A stretch of DNA of 64,000 bases from Bacillota bacterium. Its GTDB lineage: Bacteria > Bacillota > Clostridia > Acetivibrionales > DSM-1351. Shown here piece by piece: positions 8,311-16,948 of this stretch. Position 1 is the stretch's first letter. Each line of letters opens with the position of its first letter. Below the pieces are notes generated by a model, which was not told where the DNA came from, made no database searches, and worked only from the letters and a program-made list of their open reading frames with translations. Both the position numbers and the translations under genes were made by a program. The DNA lies in assembly GCA_023409265.1 (NCBI GenBank), contig JAEYHZ010000003.1:31889-95888 (forward strand). Reading direction: 5' to 3'.

Positions 8311-9053
8311 ATGAGCTGATTACTTTTTCGGTAAATGAATATAAAAAATTGTTTCAGCAGACCAAAACAAAGATTACCATCGCACTTTTTGCACTATGTT
8401 CAATTGCAATTGGTATCGGGAACCTTATCATTGAAAACAATACCGGCGTAAAAGCAGTTGCTGCCGGAAGATTTCCCGTTTTTGTTTTAGAACTCCTTGC
8501 AGGCTTTATTCTTCCTGTCTTGACCATTTTTATCTGTAGTGAACTTTTTGCGGCTGAGTTTAAAGATGGTACAATAAAAAACTTATTTGCTTTACCTGTA
8601 ACTAAAAGTATAATGTATTTAGGGAAAATGCTTGCTGGAGCCGCCATGGCAGGTACCTGCCTTTTGGCACTGGAAGTTTCAGGTATAGCTGTCAGCGCAG
8701 TCATTAATGGGCCGATGGCTTTTGAAAGTATAATTGGTATCCTTGCCAGCTACCTGGGAGCTTTTATTTATCTTGTGGCAGTTCTGTCAATTATATGCTT
8801 TTTTACTTTAATTGCGGGAAGTCCCAGTATGTCAATTGCTATTAACCTTTTGATATGGTTTGTTTCCGGAATAGCAGGCACCTTTGTAACGGTTGTCAGG
8901 CAATTCCTGCCCACTAGCTTTTCTGGTTGGTATCAGCCCCTCATCAGCGGAACTAATATGACAATGGCATTGCCTCCATTACTGTATATGCTCTCATACT
9001 GTATTATTTTCTCAGTTGCCGGATTACTATTATTTGAAAGGAAAGAAGTGTAG
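8307..9053 (+). CDS. ABC-2 type exporter permease
   Basis: A 248-residue integral membrane protein with about six membrane segments, beginning cytoplasmic (NELITFSVNEYKKLFQQTK), then a first hydrophobic segment near 22-42. The layout of a first segment, a short loop, a conserved FAAEFKDGTIKNLF stretch (near residues 86-99) and paired later segments is that of BcrB/ABC-2 permeases. It overlaps the ATPase gene by four bases and ends three bases before the histidine kinase start, a tight operon. The exporter would consist of two copies each of this protein and the ATPase. Confidence 0.87.
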   Translation: MNELITFSVNEYKKLFQQTKTKITIALFALCSIAIGIGNLIIENNTGVKAVAAGRFPVFVLELLAGFILPVLTIFICSELFAAEFKDGTIKNLFALPVTKSIMYLGKMLAGAAMAGTCLLALEVSGIAVSAVINGPMAFESIIGILASYLGAFIYLVAVLSIICFFTLIAGSPSMSIAINLLIWFVSGIAGTFVTVVRQFLPTSFSGWYQPLISGTNMTMALPPLLYMLSYCIIFSVAGLLLFERKEV

Positions 9054-9056
9054 AAA

Positions 9057-10532
9057 ATGTCTCTCAGGCTGAAACTGATCTTAACCTATGTAATAATGCT
9101 GATAATTACTGTCGGAATTGTTGTTATATCCGGGGTCGGTATAATTACCTACGCCATGGGGCAGACGGTCAAATCATATATCGGTGACCAAAGTGGGGAA
9201 TCAGCCATGAGCCGGGTTATAGACGTTGTTGTTGATTTGCGGTATAACCAGAAATATCATCCGGAAGCTCTTTTGGAAGATAATTTTTCAACACAGATAG
9301 CTGACCAGATAAAAGTTTTTGACGGTTTTCTGGTTGTAAAAAGTAACCGGCAATATAAGGCGTTCGGAATTGCAAATGCGGATGAAAACTTGTATAGAAA
9401 ACTTGAGGAGTCTCAGGACGAAATGAATTCTGAGGAACACGGCATAAATGCAAATGGCCTGAGTTTAAAGAATAGTAAAATTCTATGGGAAAATGTAAAT
9501 TACTTTGTATTGAAATATGAATTTAACGAACAAGATACCCTAAACTACTTTTTCGTTTTTAAAATTAAGCAGCCCGGGAACCTTGGAGGGAGTCACAATA
9601 AGGTTCTTCTTGCAGGTTTGATACTATTGGCAGCTGTAGTAATCGGACCGTTATTATGGATAATAACAAAAGATATTGTGGTTCCGCTGAAAAAGCTTGA
9701 TAATTGTGCGCAGGAGATAGCCAGAGGTAATCTTGACTTTCATCTGTACTCAAAATCCAATAACGAAATAGGAAGTGTTATACGTTCTTACGAAAAAATG
9801 AGGTTTGAGCTAAAAAAGTCCATAACAAGCCAGCTTGAGATGGAGGAAAACAGGAAGCAGCTTTTATCCAACATAACTCACGATCTGAAAACACCTATCA
9901 CTTCGATAAAGGGATATATTCAGGGGATTCGTGACGGAGTTGCTAACGATCCTGAGAAAGTATCAAAATATCTTGATGTCATTTATACAAAGACAGTCGA
10001 TATGAACGCAATGATAGATGATTTATTTCTGTTTTCAAAACTTGATCTTAGAAAAGAGCCCTTTAACAAGGATTATATAGATGTTTCTGAGTTTTATCAC
10101 AATAGTATGCAGGAACTTCACCTGGAACTTGACGGCAAAGGGGTTGAGCTTGTCACTGAGTGTCACATACCCGAAGGCTTTAAGGTGCTTATGGATAGTC
10201 AGAAAATAAAGCGGGTTATATTGAACATTATAAGTAATTCTTTAAAATTTATGGAAAAGGAATCGAAACTCATTAGTCTGATATTCGAGGAAAACAGCGG
10301 ATATCTCGTTGTTAAGATAAGGGATAACGGTGTTGGAATCGATCAAAATGAGCTTATAAAAATATTTGACCGCTTCTATAGAACAGACCCCTCCAGAAAC
10401 AGAAATACCGGCGGGTCTGGCCTGGGACTTGCCATAGCGCGGCAAATTATAGAACAGCACAATGGCATAATTCAAGCCGACAGTATAAAAGGGCAGTGGA
10501 CTGAAATATTATTTAAAATACCCCAGGCGTGA
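9057..10532 (+). CDS. Sensor histidine kinase with HAMP domain
   Basis: A 491-residue membrane kinase. Membrane segment 1 is about 7-34, an extracellular sensor region of ~150 residues follows, and membrane segment 2 is about 183-208. A HAMP linker (to ~258) leads to the HisKA helix with SNITHDLKTPITSIKGY, phospho-acceptor His275, and then a HATPase domain with N box (NIISNSLKF), G1 DNGVGID and G2 GGSGLGLAI. All catalytic motifs are present. The gene starts three bases after the ABC permease and precedes the response regulator, the reverse of the usual order. The linkage suggests it senses a stress that the exporter relieves, as in peptide-antibiotic detoxification modules; this is inference. 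Confidence 0.92.
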   Translation: MSLRLKLILTYVIMLIITVGIVVISGVGIITYAMGQTVKSYIGDQSGESAMSRVIDVVVDLRYNQKYHPEALLEDNFSTQIADQIKVFDGFLVVKSNRQYKAFGIANADENLYRKLEESQDEMNSEEHGINANGLSLKNSKILWENVNYFVLKYEFNEQDTLNYFFVFKIKQPGNLGGSHNKVLLAGLILLAAVVIGPLLWIITKDIVVPLKKLDNCAQEIARGNLDFHLYSKSNNEIGSVIRSYEKMRFELKKSITSQLEMEENRKQLLSNITHDLKTPITSIKGYIQGIRDGVANDPEKVSKYLDVIYTKTVDMNAMIDDLFLFSKLDLRKEPFNKDYIDVSEFYHNSMQELHLELDGKGVELVTECHIPEGFKVLMDSQKIKRVILNIISNSLKFMEKESKLISLIFEENSGYLVVKIRDNGVGIDQNELIKIFDRFYRTDPSRNRNTGGSGLGLAIARQIIEQHNGIIQADSIKGQWTEILFKIPQA

Positions 10533-10603
10533 TTAAATAATACGGCCCGCTTTTGCAGTACCTTAAAGGAGTTAATTAAGGGAGTTTTTAAAGGAGCTTA
10601 TTA

Positions 10604-11302
10604 ATGGAAAAGAAGAGAATTCTTATAATTGAAGACGATTTGGCTATTGCAGAGCTGGAGAGGGACTATCTGGAGATAAACGGCTTTGAGGTTGAAATCA
10701 GACAGAACGGTGCAAGGGGACTTGAGCTGGCTATAAGCGAGTCCTTTGATCTGGTAGTCCTGGATCTGATGCTGCCTGAAATAGATGGCTTTGAAATATG
10801 TAAAAAGATCCGGGAAAAAAAGCAAACTCCTATACTGATGATTTCAGCCCGAAAGGATGATATAGATAAAATCAGAGGCCTTGGTTTGGGTGCAGACGAT
10901 TATCTTACAAAACCTTTTAGCCCCAATGAAATGGTTGCTCGTGTGAAGGCACATATAAGCCGCTTTGAAAAGTTGAGTGGTACAGGGAAACTTCAACGGC
11001 AGAGAGAACTGGTTATCAGAGGTCTTGTTATTAATCTTGATGCAAGACGGGTGGCGCTAAACGGGGAGGAAATACTTCTAACCACAAAGGAGTATGATCT
11101 GCTGCTTTTTCTGGCCCAGAATCCCAACCATGTTTTCAGTAAAGAAGCACTGCTTGATAAGGTGTGGGGAATGGAGTATTTTGGTGACAGTGCTACTATT
11201 ACAGTCCATATTGGAAAAATCAGGGACAAGATAGAAAAGGATAAAGATAATGAGCAGTTCATCGAGACAATATGGGGAGTAGGGTACAGGTTCAAAGTAT
11301 GA
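10604..11302 (+). CDS. OmpR-family response regulator
   Basis: A 232-residue transcription regulator. The receiver domain has the acidic EDD pair, phospho-acceptor Asp54 in VVLDLMLPE, a Ser/Thr switch and Lys in DDYLTKPF. The C-terminal winged helix has TTKEYDLLLFLAQNPNHVFSK and ends in VWGVGYRFKV-like wording (IWGVGYRFKV) typical of OmpR/PhoB proteins. It lies 71 bases after its kinase and has its own ribosome binding site (AAGGAG 10590-10595). It probably controls the 6571-11302 operon itself. Confidence 0.93.
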   Translation: MEKKRILIIEDDLAIAELERDYLEINGFEVEIRQNGARGLELAISESFDLVVLDLMLPEIDGFEICKKIREKKQTPILMISARKDDIDKIRGLGLGADDYLTKPFSPNEMVARVKAHISRFEKLSGTGKLQRQRELVIRGLVINLDARRVALNGEEILLTTKEYDLLLFLAQNPNHVFSKEALLDKVWGMEYFGDSATITVHIGKIRDKIEKDKDNEQFIETIWGVGYRFKV

Positions 11303-11394
11303 GTAGTATTAAGCTAGGGCCAGGTAAAATACTCCAAGGCAATACAAAGTCTTACCTATTATCATACTATTGATAAACAGAAATGTTTTAAACA

Positions 11395-12384
11395 CTAACA
11401 GCTTTTTCTGAAAATAGCCTTTCCGTTAATGTATACAGTTTTTGTTATATCTCTTCCTTTAAGCATTCTTTCCTGCAGAAGGTTTAAAGCTGCATCACAC
11501 ATCAGCGGAATATCAATATGAAAGGTGGTAAGTGGTGGAGAAACATATTGTGCAATACTGATGTTGTTTATGCTGAAAAAAGCCACACGTCCAGGAATGT
11601 CCCAGCCTTTTTCATTAAATGCCTGCAGCACTCCGATAGTCAGTGTGTCACTTGCCATACAAAATGCTGTAGGCATGTTTTCGCCTAATTCTTCAATAGC
11701 CTTTGTGCCAAGCCGATAACCTTCACTGACCGATAGCTTGTCAGTTATAAATATATTTTTTTCATTTAATCTGTTGTAATATCTGGCGCTTTCCCTAAAA
11801 GACCATTCTCTTACGTCCATAGCAGGTTTTTTTGTTAATATGTCGAAATCCGTTGCACCTATAAAGCCTAAGGTTTGATGTCCTTGCTCTACAAAATAAT
11901 CGACTATTTGTGTCACAATAGAATCCAGATTAGGTCTGACTGAGTCAAAACAGCTTTCATCAGGGGAAGTATCAATGAAAATACCATGCTTGGTTATTTT
12001 TTTTAAATAATTTATTTCGTCCATATCAAACCAACCTATTGCAACAAAGGCTTTGGAACTTTTACTGACTGCTTTTATGCCTTCCGATTTGTTGTATCTG
12101 ACTAATTTGATGTTTCGCTCCAGCGACTGCGTCTCAAGTTCCTGCCTGATACTCTTATAATAAACATCTTCAAACTCTTCCTGGTTTTTTGGCCAGTAAA
12201 GCAGTGCTATATCTTCTATTTTGGGGTTCACTGTCTTTTTTTTATAGTTCAATTCCTCGGCTGTACGGAATATGGCCTGCTTTGTCTCTTCACTTACTGA
12301 AATCTTTTCATCATAATTTAATATGCGTGATACCGTAGCGCTTGAAACTCCAACTTTTGCCGCTATATCTTTAATTTTTGCCAT
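11395..12384 (-). CDS. LacI/GalR-family regulator of the galactan locus
   Basis: A 329-residue repressor. The N-terminal helix-turn-helix IKDIAAKVGVSSATVSRILN and hinge (to ~residue 55) are standard LacI; the rest is the periplasmic-binding-like sugar sensor domain. It is transcribed divergently from the GH53 galactanase and transporter genes with 293 bases between, the arrangement of B. subtilis GanR, so its inducer is probably galactobiose or a galacto-oligosaccharide. The start is fixed by the HTH position and by GGAGAAGAATT ahead of the ATG. Inverted-repeat candidates for its operator lie in the shared intergenic region. Specificity is inferred from neighbours only. Confidence 0.92.
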   Translation of the reverse strand: MAKIKDIAAKVGVSSATVSRILNYDEKISVSEETKQAIFRTAEELNYKKKTVNPKIEDIALLYWPKNQEEFEDVYYKSIRQELETQSLERNIKLVRYNKSEGIKAVSKSSKAFVAIGWFDMDEINYLKKITKHGIFIDTSPDESCFDSVRPNLDSIVTQIVDYFVEQGHQTLGFIGATDFDILTKKPAMDVREWSFRESARYYNRLNEKNIFITDKLSVSEGYRLGTKAIEELGENMPTAFCMASDTLTIGVLQAFNEKGWDIPGRVAFFSINNISIAQYVSPPLTTFHIDIPLMCDAALNLLQERMLKGRDITKTVYINGKAIFRKSC

Positions 12385-12424
12385 AATTCTTCTCCTGAAA
12401 ATTTCTGTTTGATAACGATTTTAC

Positions 12425-12547
12425 TAAATAATTTATCAAAAGTCAATTTAATTATTAAGGCTTGAAACATAATAATATGTTACAATCTTCGATTATGTTA
12501 TTGACTAATAAGTAAAATAATACTATAATTTAGTAGTAAATTATTTA
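12425..12547. promoter_or_regulatory. Repeated AT-rich palindrome, candidate operators for the LacI-type regulator
   Basis: TAAATAATTTA (12425-12435) and TAAATTATTTA (12537-12547) are the same 11-base inverted repeat, 112 bases apart, and a partial third copy is at 12561-12570. The first is just upstream of the regulator start and the others face the galactanase gene, so looping between them would suit a LacI-type tetramer. The region is very AT-rich, so chance similarity is possible, and there is no central CG as in classical LacI operators. Confidence 0.35.
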
Positions 12548-12626
12548 TTAATATTTCTAATAAATAATTAACCAATTAATTAACTGGCATAAACATATAA
12601 AACCAGGAAAATATTTATTTTGCTTA

Positions 12627-12655
12627 TTGAATTAAGGATGTCTATACCATATAAA
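12627..12655 (+). promoter_or_regulatory. Sigma-A-like promoter of the galactan operon
   Basis: TTGAAT (12627-12632), a 17-base spacer and TATAAA (12650-12655) match the vegetative consensus well. The start point would be near 12662, leaving a leader of only about 16 bases that begins at the GGAGG of the galactanase gene, which is unusually short. Confidence 0.45.
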
Positions 12656-12677
12656 AGGGCTGGAGGAACGTTTTTAG

Positions 12678-13751
12678 ATGGATTTTATTAAAGGAATGGA
12701 TATTTCCATGCTGAAAGAAGTGGAAGATTTGGGTGGAAAATATTATGACAACGGAATTGAGAGGGATGTTTTTCAAATACTAAAAAATTATAATATCAAT
12801 GCAATAAGACTAAGGCTGTGGCATAACCCCTTCGATGAGGCATTAAATCCCTATGGCGGCGGAGGAAACGACTTTAGGACCACTGTTGACTTGGCTGAGA
12901 GAGCTGTTAAAAATAAGATGTCCTTTGTCTTAAATATACATTATAGCGACTTTTGGACAGACCCGGGCAAGCAAATTAAACCAAAGGCTTGGGAAAATCT
13001 GTCAGGGCTTGAACTTGAAAATGAAGTTTACAGTTATACCGTTAATATACTTGAAAACCTTAAAAATAGGGGACTTTTACCTGATATGGTTCAGGTGGGC
13101 AACGAACTGACAAACGGGTTTTTATGGCCGGACGGTAAGTTTTCAAATTACAGGAAAATGATGAGCCTTTTAAAAAAAGGAATTTCTGCTGTCAGAGATA
13201 TAAGTAAGGACATTAAGATTATAGTTCATCTTGATAACGGCTGTAACAATGCCATGTACAGGGATTGGTTTGACAAGGCTCAAAATGAAGATCTTGACTA
13301 TGATATCATCGGATTGTCATATTATCCTTATTGGAATGGTACGCTTGATGATCTGGAGTATAATATGAACGATATCAGCGACAGGTATTCCAAGGATGCC
13401 ATGATTCTTGAAACGGCGTATGGATTTACTACTGAATCTCATCCAAATACGAATGTGATTTTTTCGAAGGAATTAGCAGATATGACGGCCTTTGAGCCTA
13501 CCAAACTTGGGCAAAGCCTGTTCATGACCGAATTGATGAGCAGGATCAGAAATGTTAAGAATTCGAGAGGAAAGGGCTTTTTTTACTGGGAACCGGCATG
13601 GCTACCTGTTGAAGGCTCCTCCTGGTCCACAATTGAAGGAAGAAAATATATTGGCGATAATTCAGAGGGCGGCAACTCATGGGCTAATCAAGCACTTTTT
13701 GATTTTAACGGTAATGCATTACCTGCACTGAAATCAATAAGGGATTTTTAA
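12678..13751 (+). CDS. Cytoplasmic GH53 endo-beta-1,4-galactanase
   Basis: A 357-residue GH53 enzyme that cleaves beta-1,4-galactan. Expected catalytic residues are Glu143 (acid/base, in VQVGNELTNG) and Glu245 (nucleophile, in ILETAYGF). GGGNDF near residue 75, FSDFW-like HYSDFWTDPG and the closing FYWEPAWLP are family signatures. It begins directly with FIKGMDISML, so it has no signal peptide and should act inside the cell on imported galacto-oligosaccharides; most GH53 enzymes are secreted. It aligns along its whole length with the secreted GH53 at 16949, so the two are paralogues bracketing the transporter genes. GGAGG lies 11 bases before the ATG. Confidence 0.93.
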   Translation: MDFIKGMDISMLKEVEDLGGKYYDNGIERDVFQILKNYNINAIRLRLWHNPFDEALNPYGGGGNDFRTTVDLAERAVKNKMSFVLNIHYSDFWTDPGKQIKPKAWENLSGLELENEVYSYTVNILENLKNRGLLPDMVQVGNELTNGFLWPDGKFSNYRKMMSLLKKGISAVRDISKDIKIIVHLDNGCNNAMYRDWFDKAQNEDLDYDIIGLSYYPYWNGTLDDLEYNMNDISDRYSKDAMILETAYGFTTESHPNTNVIFSKELADMTAFEPTKLGQSLFMTELMSRIRNVKNSRGKGFFYWEPAWLPVEGSSWSTIEGRKYIGDNSEGGNSWANQALFDFNGNALPALKSIRDF

Positions 13752-13795
13752 ATATGCCTTAAATTGGTGGTACTAATTTATAAGGGGGAATTAAA

Positions 13796-15076
13796 ATGAA
13801 AATGTGGAAAAGAAAAATTGCAGCCGGTTTGTTATCAGCGGTATTAATTGCTTCTATGCTATTTTCAGGTTGCAGCGGGACTAAAGGGGGAACCGGCTCA
13901 CAGAGCACCGGATCGGGTTCGGAAGAAAGCCAGGCCACAAGTACAAAAGATAGTTCAAAAAAGGCTGCATCAATAGTGGTGTGGACAAATCTTGAAAATG
14001 AAGCCCAAACATTGAAAAAGTACGGAGAAATGTGGGCAGCCAAAACAGGAAACAAGGTTGAGGTAGTTCATGAAACGGCAGATTTGCAGCAGTTTGTACA
14101 AGCGGCTAAAAGTGCAGATGGGCCTGACGCTTTATACGGTATAGCAAATGACCAGCTTGCCAATTATGTATCAGCAGGAATGGTCCAGGAGGTTCCCGGT
14201 GATTTATATAAAAATGAGGACTATGTCAACGCAGCCGTACAGGCTTGCTATTCTGACGGAAAGAGGTATGGTGTTCCCATCGCTGTTGAAACCAATACAC
14301 TCTTTTATAATACGGAAAAAGTAAAGAAAGCGCCTGAAACATGGGATGAACTGATCAGTACTGCAAAGGCAAATGGTGGGGTACAATTTGAAGCTACAAG
14401 CATTTACTATGATTTGGGCTTTTTGCGTGCATATGACAGTTATATATTTAAATATGCAGATGGTAAATATGACGTAAAAGATATAGGATTAGGTAATGAA
14501 AATGCAGTAAAGGCTTATACTTTGTTGAAAGAGATTGCTGTAGACAATGGCTTCTTTTCCTCGGATATTACAAGTGATTTAGCCAGGAGCAGCTTCCAGA
14601 GCGGTAAAACAGCTTTTTATATTGGCGGACCCTGGGATATAAGCGGCTTTAAGTCAGCCGGGACTCCGTTTGCGGTAGCACCAATGCCTTCATTGAACGG
14701 AAAACCATTTGTGACTCCGGTTGGTACACAAGTTGGTTTTGTCAGTTCGAAATCTCATGATCAGGAAGCAACCTGGGACTTTATCAAGTATTTAATGGAA
14801 AATTGTGCACAGGATTTGTACAGCGCCGGTGGAAGGATTCCTGCCAATATGGCAGCACAGGAGAAAATCAATGCAGATGATGCGACCAAGGCTTTTATAA
14901 CCCAGATTTCTCATGGAGAACCAATGCCGACGGTGCCGGAATTGGGACAGGTATGGACTCCGTATTCAGACAACATGAAATTGATTTTCCAGAAGAAACT
15001 TACGCCCGCCGATGCTGCAAAAAATATCAGTAAGCAGGTCCAGGAGGGAATAGATCTTATGAATTCCGGCAAATAA
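13796..15076 (+). CDS. Galacto-oligosaccharide-binding lipoprotein (family 1 solute-binding protein)
   Basis: A 426-residue extracellular binding protein that would deliver oligosaccharides to the two permeases downstream. A lipoprotein signal peptide ends in LFSGC (lipidated Cys26), followed by a Ser/Gly/Thr linker of ~40 residues and the MalE/CycB-type domain (IVVWTNLENEAQTLKKY start; GGPWDISGFKSAG typical of the family). Strong GGGGGAA ahead of the ATG. It lies 44 bases after the GH53 gene, and a hairpin separates it from the permeases, which would favour higher binding-protein expression. By comparison with ganSPQ of B. subtilis the ligand is likely galactotetraose-like; inferred from context. 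Confidence 0.9.
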   Translation: MKMWKRKIAAGLLSAVLIASMLFSGCSGTKGGTGSQSTGSGSEESQATSTKDSSKKAASIVVWTNLENEAQTLKKYGEMWAAKTGNKVEVVHETADLQQFVQAAKSADGPDALYGIANDQLANYVSAGMVQEVPGDLYKNEDYVNAAVQACYSDGKRYGVPIAVETNTLFYNTEKVKKAPETWDELISTAKANGGVQFEATSIYYDLGFLRAYDSYIFKYADGKYDVKDIGLGNENAVKAYTLLKEIAVDNGFFSSDITSDLARSSFQSGKTAFYIGGPWDISGFKSAGTPFAVAPMPSLNGKPFVTPVGTQVGFVSSKSHDQEATWDFIKYLMENCAQDLYSAGGRIPANMAAQEKINADDATKAFITQISHGEPMPTVPELGQVWTPYSDNMKLIFQKKLTPADAAKNISKQVQEGIDLMNSGK

Positions 15077-15078
15077 GA

Positions 15079-15131
15079 GACAGTTAAATAATAAAACCCG
15101 ATTTTAAAGCAGAAACTTTTATTTAACTGTT
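15079..15131. repeat. Interspersed hairpin repeat, copy 3 (reverse orientation)
   Basis: GACAGTTAAATA (15079-15090) pairs with a TATTTAACTGTTC arm ending at 15131. The left part, AATAATAAAACCCGATTTT, is the reverse complement of the GAAAATCGGGTT...TATTATT part of the copies at 5371 and 42803. It sits between the binding-protein and permease genes and has no T-run after it, so it may act as an mRNA-stabilising or attenuating hairpin. Confidence 0.45.
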
Positions 15132-15162
15132 CCTTAACCTAAACCGTGAAAAGGGTGGAGTC

Positions 15163-16077
15163 ATGAAACAAAACAAAACATATTTTGCTGCATATAGTTT
15201 CATAATGCCGGCAATGGTGTCAATATTTATATTCTCTCTGTTGCCTATTGGGTATACGGTTTACATATCGTTTACCAATTACAATATGTATCACCTGGAT
15301 ACTTTTAGCTTTGTGGGTTTCAAGAACTATCTCAGTGTTATAAATGGCAGCATAAGCTCAGTATTTTTCCCTGTTCTTGGATGGACTGTAGCTTTTGCGG
15401 CAATAAGTACGGCCGGCTCCTATATAGTAGGCATGACACTTGCAGTGTTATTAAATAATCCTTTTATGACAGAATCAAAAATATACAGGTCCATATTGAT
15501 AGTTCCGTGGGCATTGCCTGCGACAATTGCCATTCTTGCATGGCAGGGATTGCTGAACGAACAGTATGGCGGAGTAAACAATATTTTGAGGGCATTACAC
15601 ATAACCGGTGGTATACCGTGGATGACGGATGTGTTCTGGGCAAGGACCGGGATAATTCTCGTAAATATATGGCTGGGTTTTCCGTATATGCTCAATGTAT
15701 GCCTTGGGGGTCTTCAGGCAATTTCACCTACTTATTATGAAGCTGCCAAGATTGATGGAGCCTCAAAATGGTATGCATTTAAAGTGATTACCTTTCCCTT
15801 TGTTACAAGATTGTCGGCTCCGCTGATTATATCTTCCTTTGCATCCAACTTCAATAATTTCGGGAATATTTATATGATAATGCAGGGCGGACCTGCAAGG
15901 GAGGGTTCACAGTTTGCGGGAAGCACTGATATACTTGCAAGTACTATTTATAAAATGACTACATGGTCCAACAGATATGAATTATCTGCTACTCTAAGCG
16001 TGTTTGTTTTTATAATTGTAGGGACACTGACACTTGTAAATATGAATATGACCGGAGCATTTAAGGAGGCTGACTAA
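15163..16077 (+). CDS. Sugar ABC transporter permease, MalF type
   Basis: A 304-residue inner-membrane permease with six predicted membrane segments. The cytoplasmic EAA loop reads EAAKIDGASKWYAFKVITFP, the site that docks the ATPase. It probably forms a heterodimer with the next gene product to import galacto-oligosaccharides. The stop codon abuts the ATG of the next gene (TAAATG), so they are translationally coupled. No ATPase gene is in this cluster, so the pair must use a shared MsmX-type ATPase encoded elsewhere. Confidence 0.92.
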   Translation: MKQNKTYFAAYSFIMPAMVSIFIFSLLPIGYTVYISFTNYNMYHLDTFSFVGFKNYLSVINGSISSVFFPVLGWTVAFAAISTAGSYIVGMTLAVLLNNPFMTESKIYRSILIVPWALPATIAILAWQGLLNEQYGGVNNILRALHITGGIPWMTDVFWARTGIILVNIWLGFPYMLNVCLGGLQAISPTYYEAAKIDGASKWYAFKVITFPFVTRLSAPLIISSFASNFNNFGNIYMIMQGGPAREGSQFAGSTDILASTIYKMTTWSNRYELSATLSVFVFIIVGTLTLVNMNMTGAFKEAD

Positions 16078-16920
16078 ATGGGTAGAAGAGATATGAACTC
16101 TGGGGACAGAAGAACCTTGCTGGTCAGCCGTATAATAATCTGGGTAGTCATACTCATGACTCTGTTTCCAGCATTCTGGGTTTTAATGGCATCCTTTTCC
16201 AAGGGAGATAGCTTTTTCATGACATCGTTATTACCCGATAGTATTGGAGGTGATAATTACATAGAGCTCTTCCAGGAAACAGATTTTCTTTTATGGGTAT
16301 TCAATTCTCTGAAACTATGCTTTTTTGTTGCAATGATCCAGCTTTTTTTAACATGCACTGCTGCTTATGCATTTTCAAGAATGAGATTCCCGGGAAGGAA
16401 AAATGGACTTAAGACTCTATTGGTATTGCAGGTTTTTCCAAGTAGTATGGCACTTGCCGGGTATTACTTAATAATTTACCGTTTTGGTTTAGTTGATAAC
16501 CTACTGTTCGTAATTTTGGCACTTTCAGGAGGGAGCGCCTTCAATATATGGCTTTTAAAGTCGTTTATTGATAACATACCCAAGGAACTGGATGAAGCTG
16601 CCTTTGTCGATGGTGCAGGTTACCTTCAGATTTTTTTGAAGATAACACTGCCACTGGCAATCCCACAAATTATCGTTATATTTTTATTTTCATTTATCGG
16701 TACATACAGTGAATTTGTTATCTCATCTGTGTTTCTGCAATCACCTAAAAAACATACTCTTGCAATTGGACTTCAAACATTCATCACAAATCAGTTTGCC
16801 GCGCATTGGACTTTATTTGCAGCAGCAGCTGTAATTTCCTCGTTGCCTGTAATGCTCATTTTCATGGTACTCCAAAGATACATCCAAAATGGTCTTGCCG
16901 CCGGCGGTGTAAAGGAATGA
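16078..16920 (+). CDS. Sugar ABC transporter permease, MalG type
   Basis: A 280-residue permease, second half of the importer. Six membrane segments are predicted; the EAA motif reads DEAAFVDGAGYLQIFLKITLP over its ends, and the C-terminus RYIQNGLAAGGVKE is the usual MalG-like tail. It starts with no gap after the MalF-type gene and ends 28 bases before the secreted galactanase, consistent with one transcript from 12678 to 18604. Confidence 0.92.
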   Translation: MGRRDMNSGDRRTLLVSRIIIWVVILMTLFPAFWVLMASFSKGDSFFMTSLLPDSIGGDNYIELFQETDFLLWVFNSLKLCFFVAMIQLFLTCTAAYAFSRMRFPGRKNGLKTLLVLQVFPSSMALAGYYLIIYRFGLVDNLLFVILALSGGSAFNIWLLKSFIDNIPKELDEAAFVDGAGYLQIFLKITLPLAIPQIIVIFLFSFIGTYSEFVISSVFLQSPKKHTLAIGLQTFITNQFAAHWTLFAAAAVISSLPVMLIFMVLQRYIQNGLAAGGVKE

Positions 16921-16948
16921 TATTAAATTTTGAATTGGAGGTTTTTGT

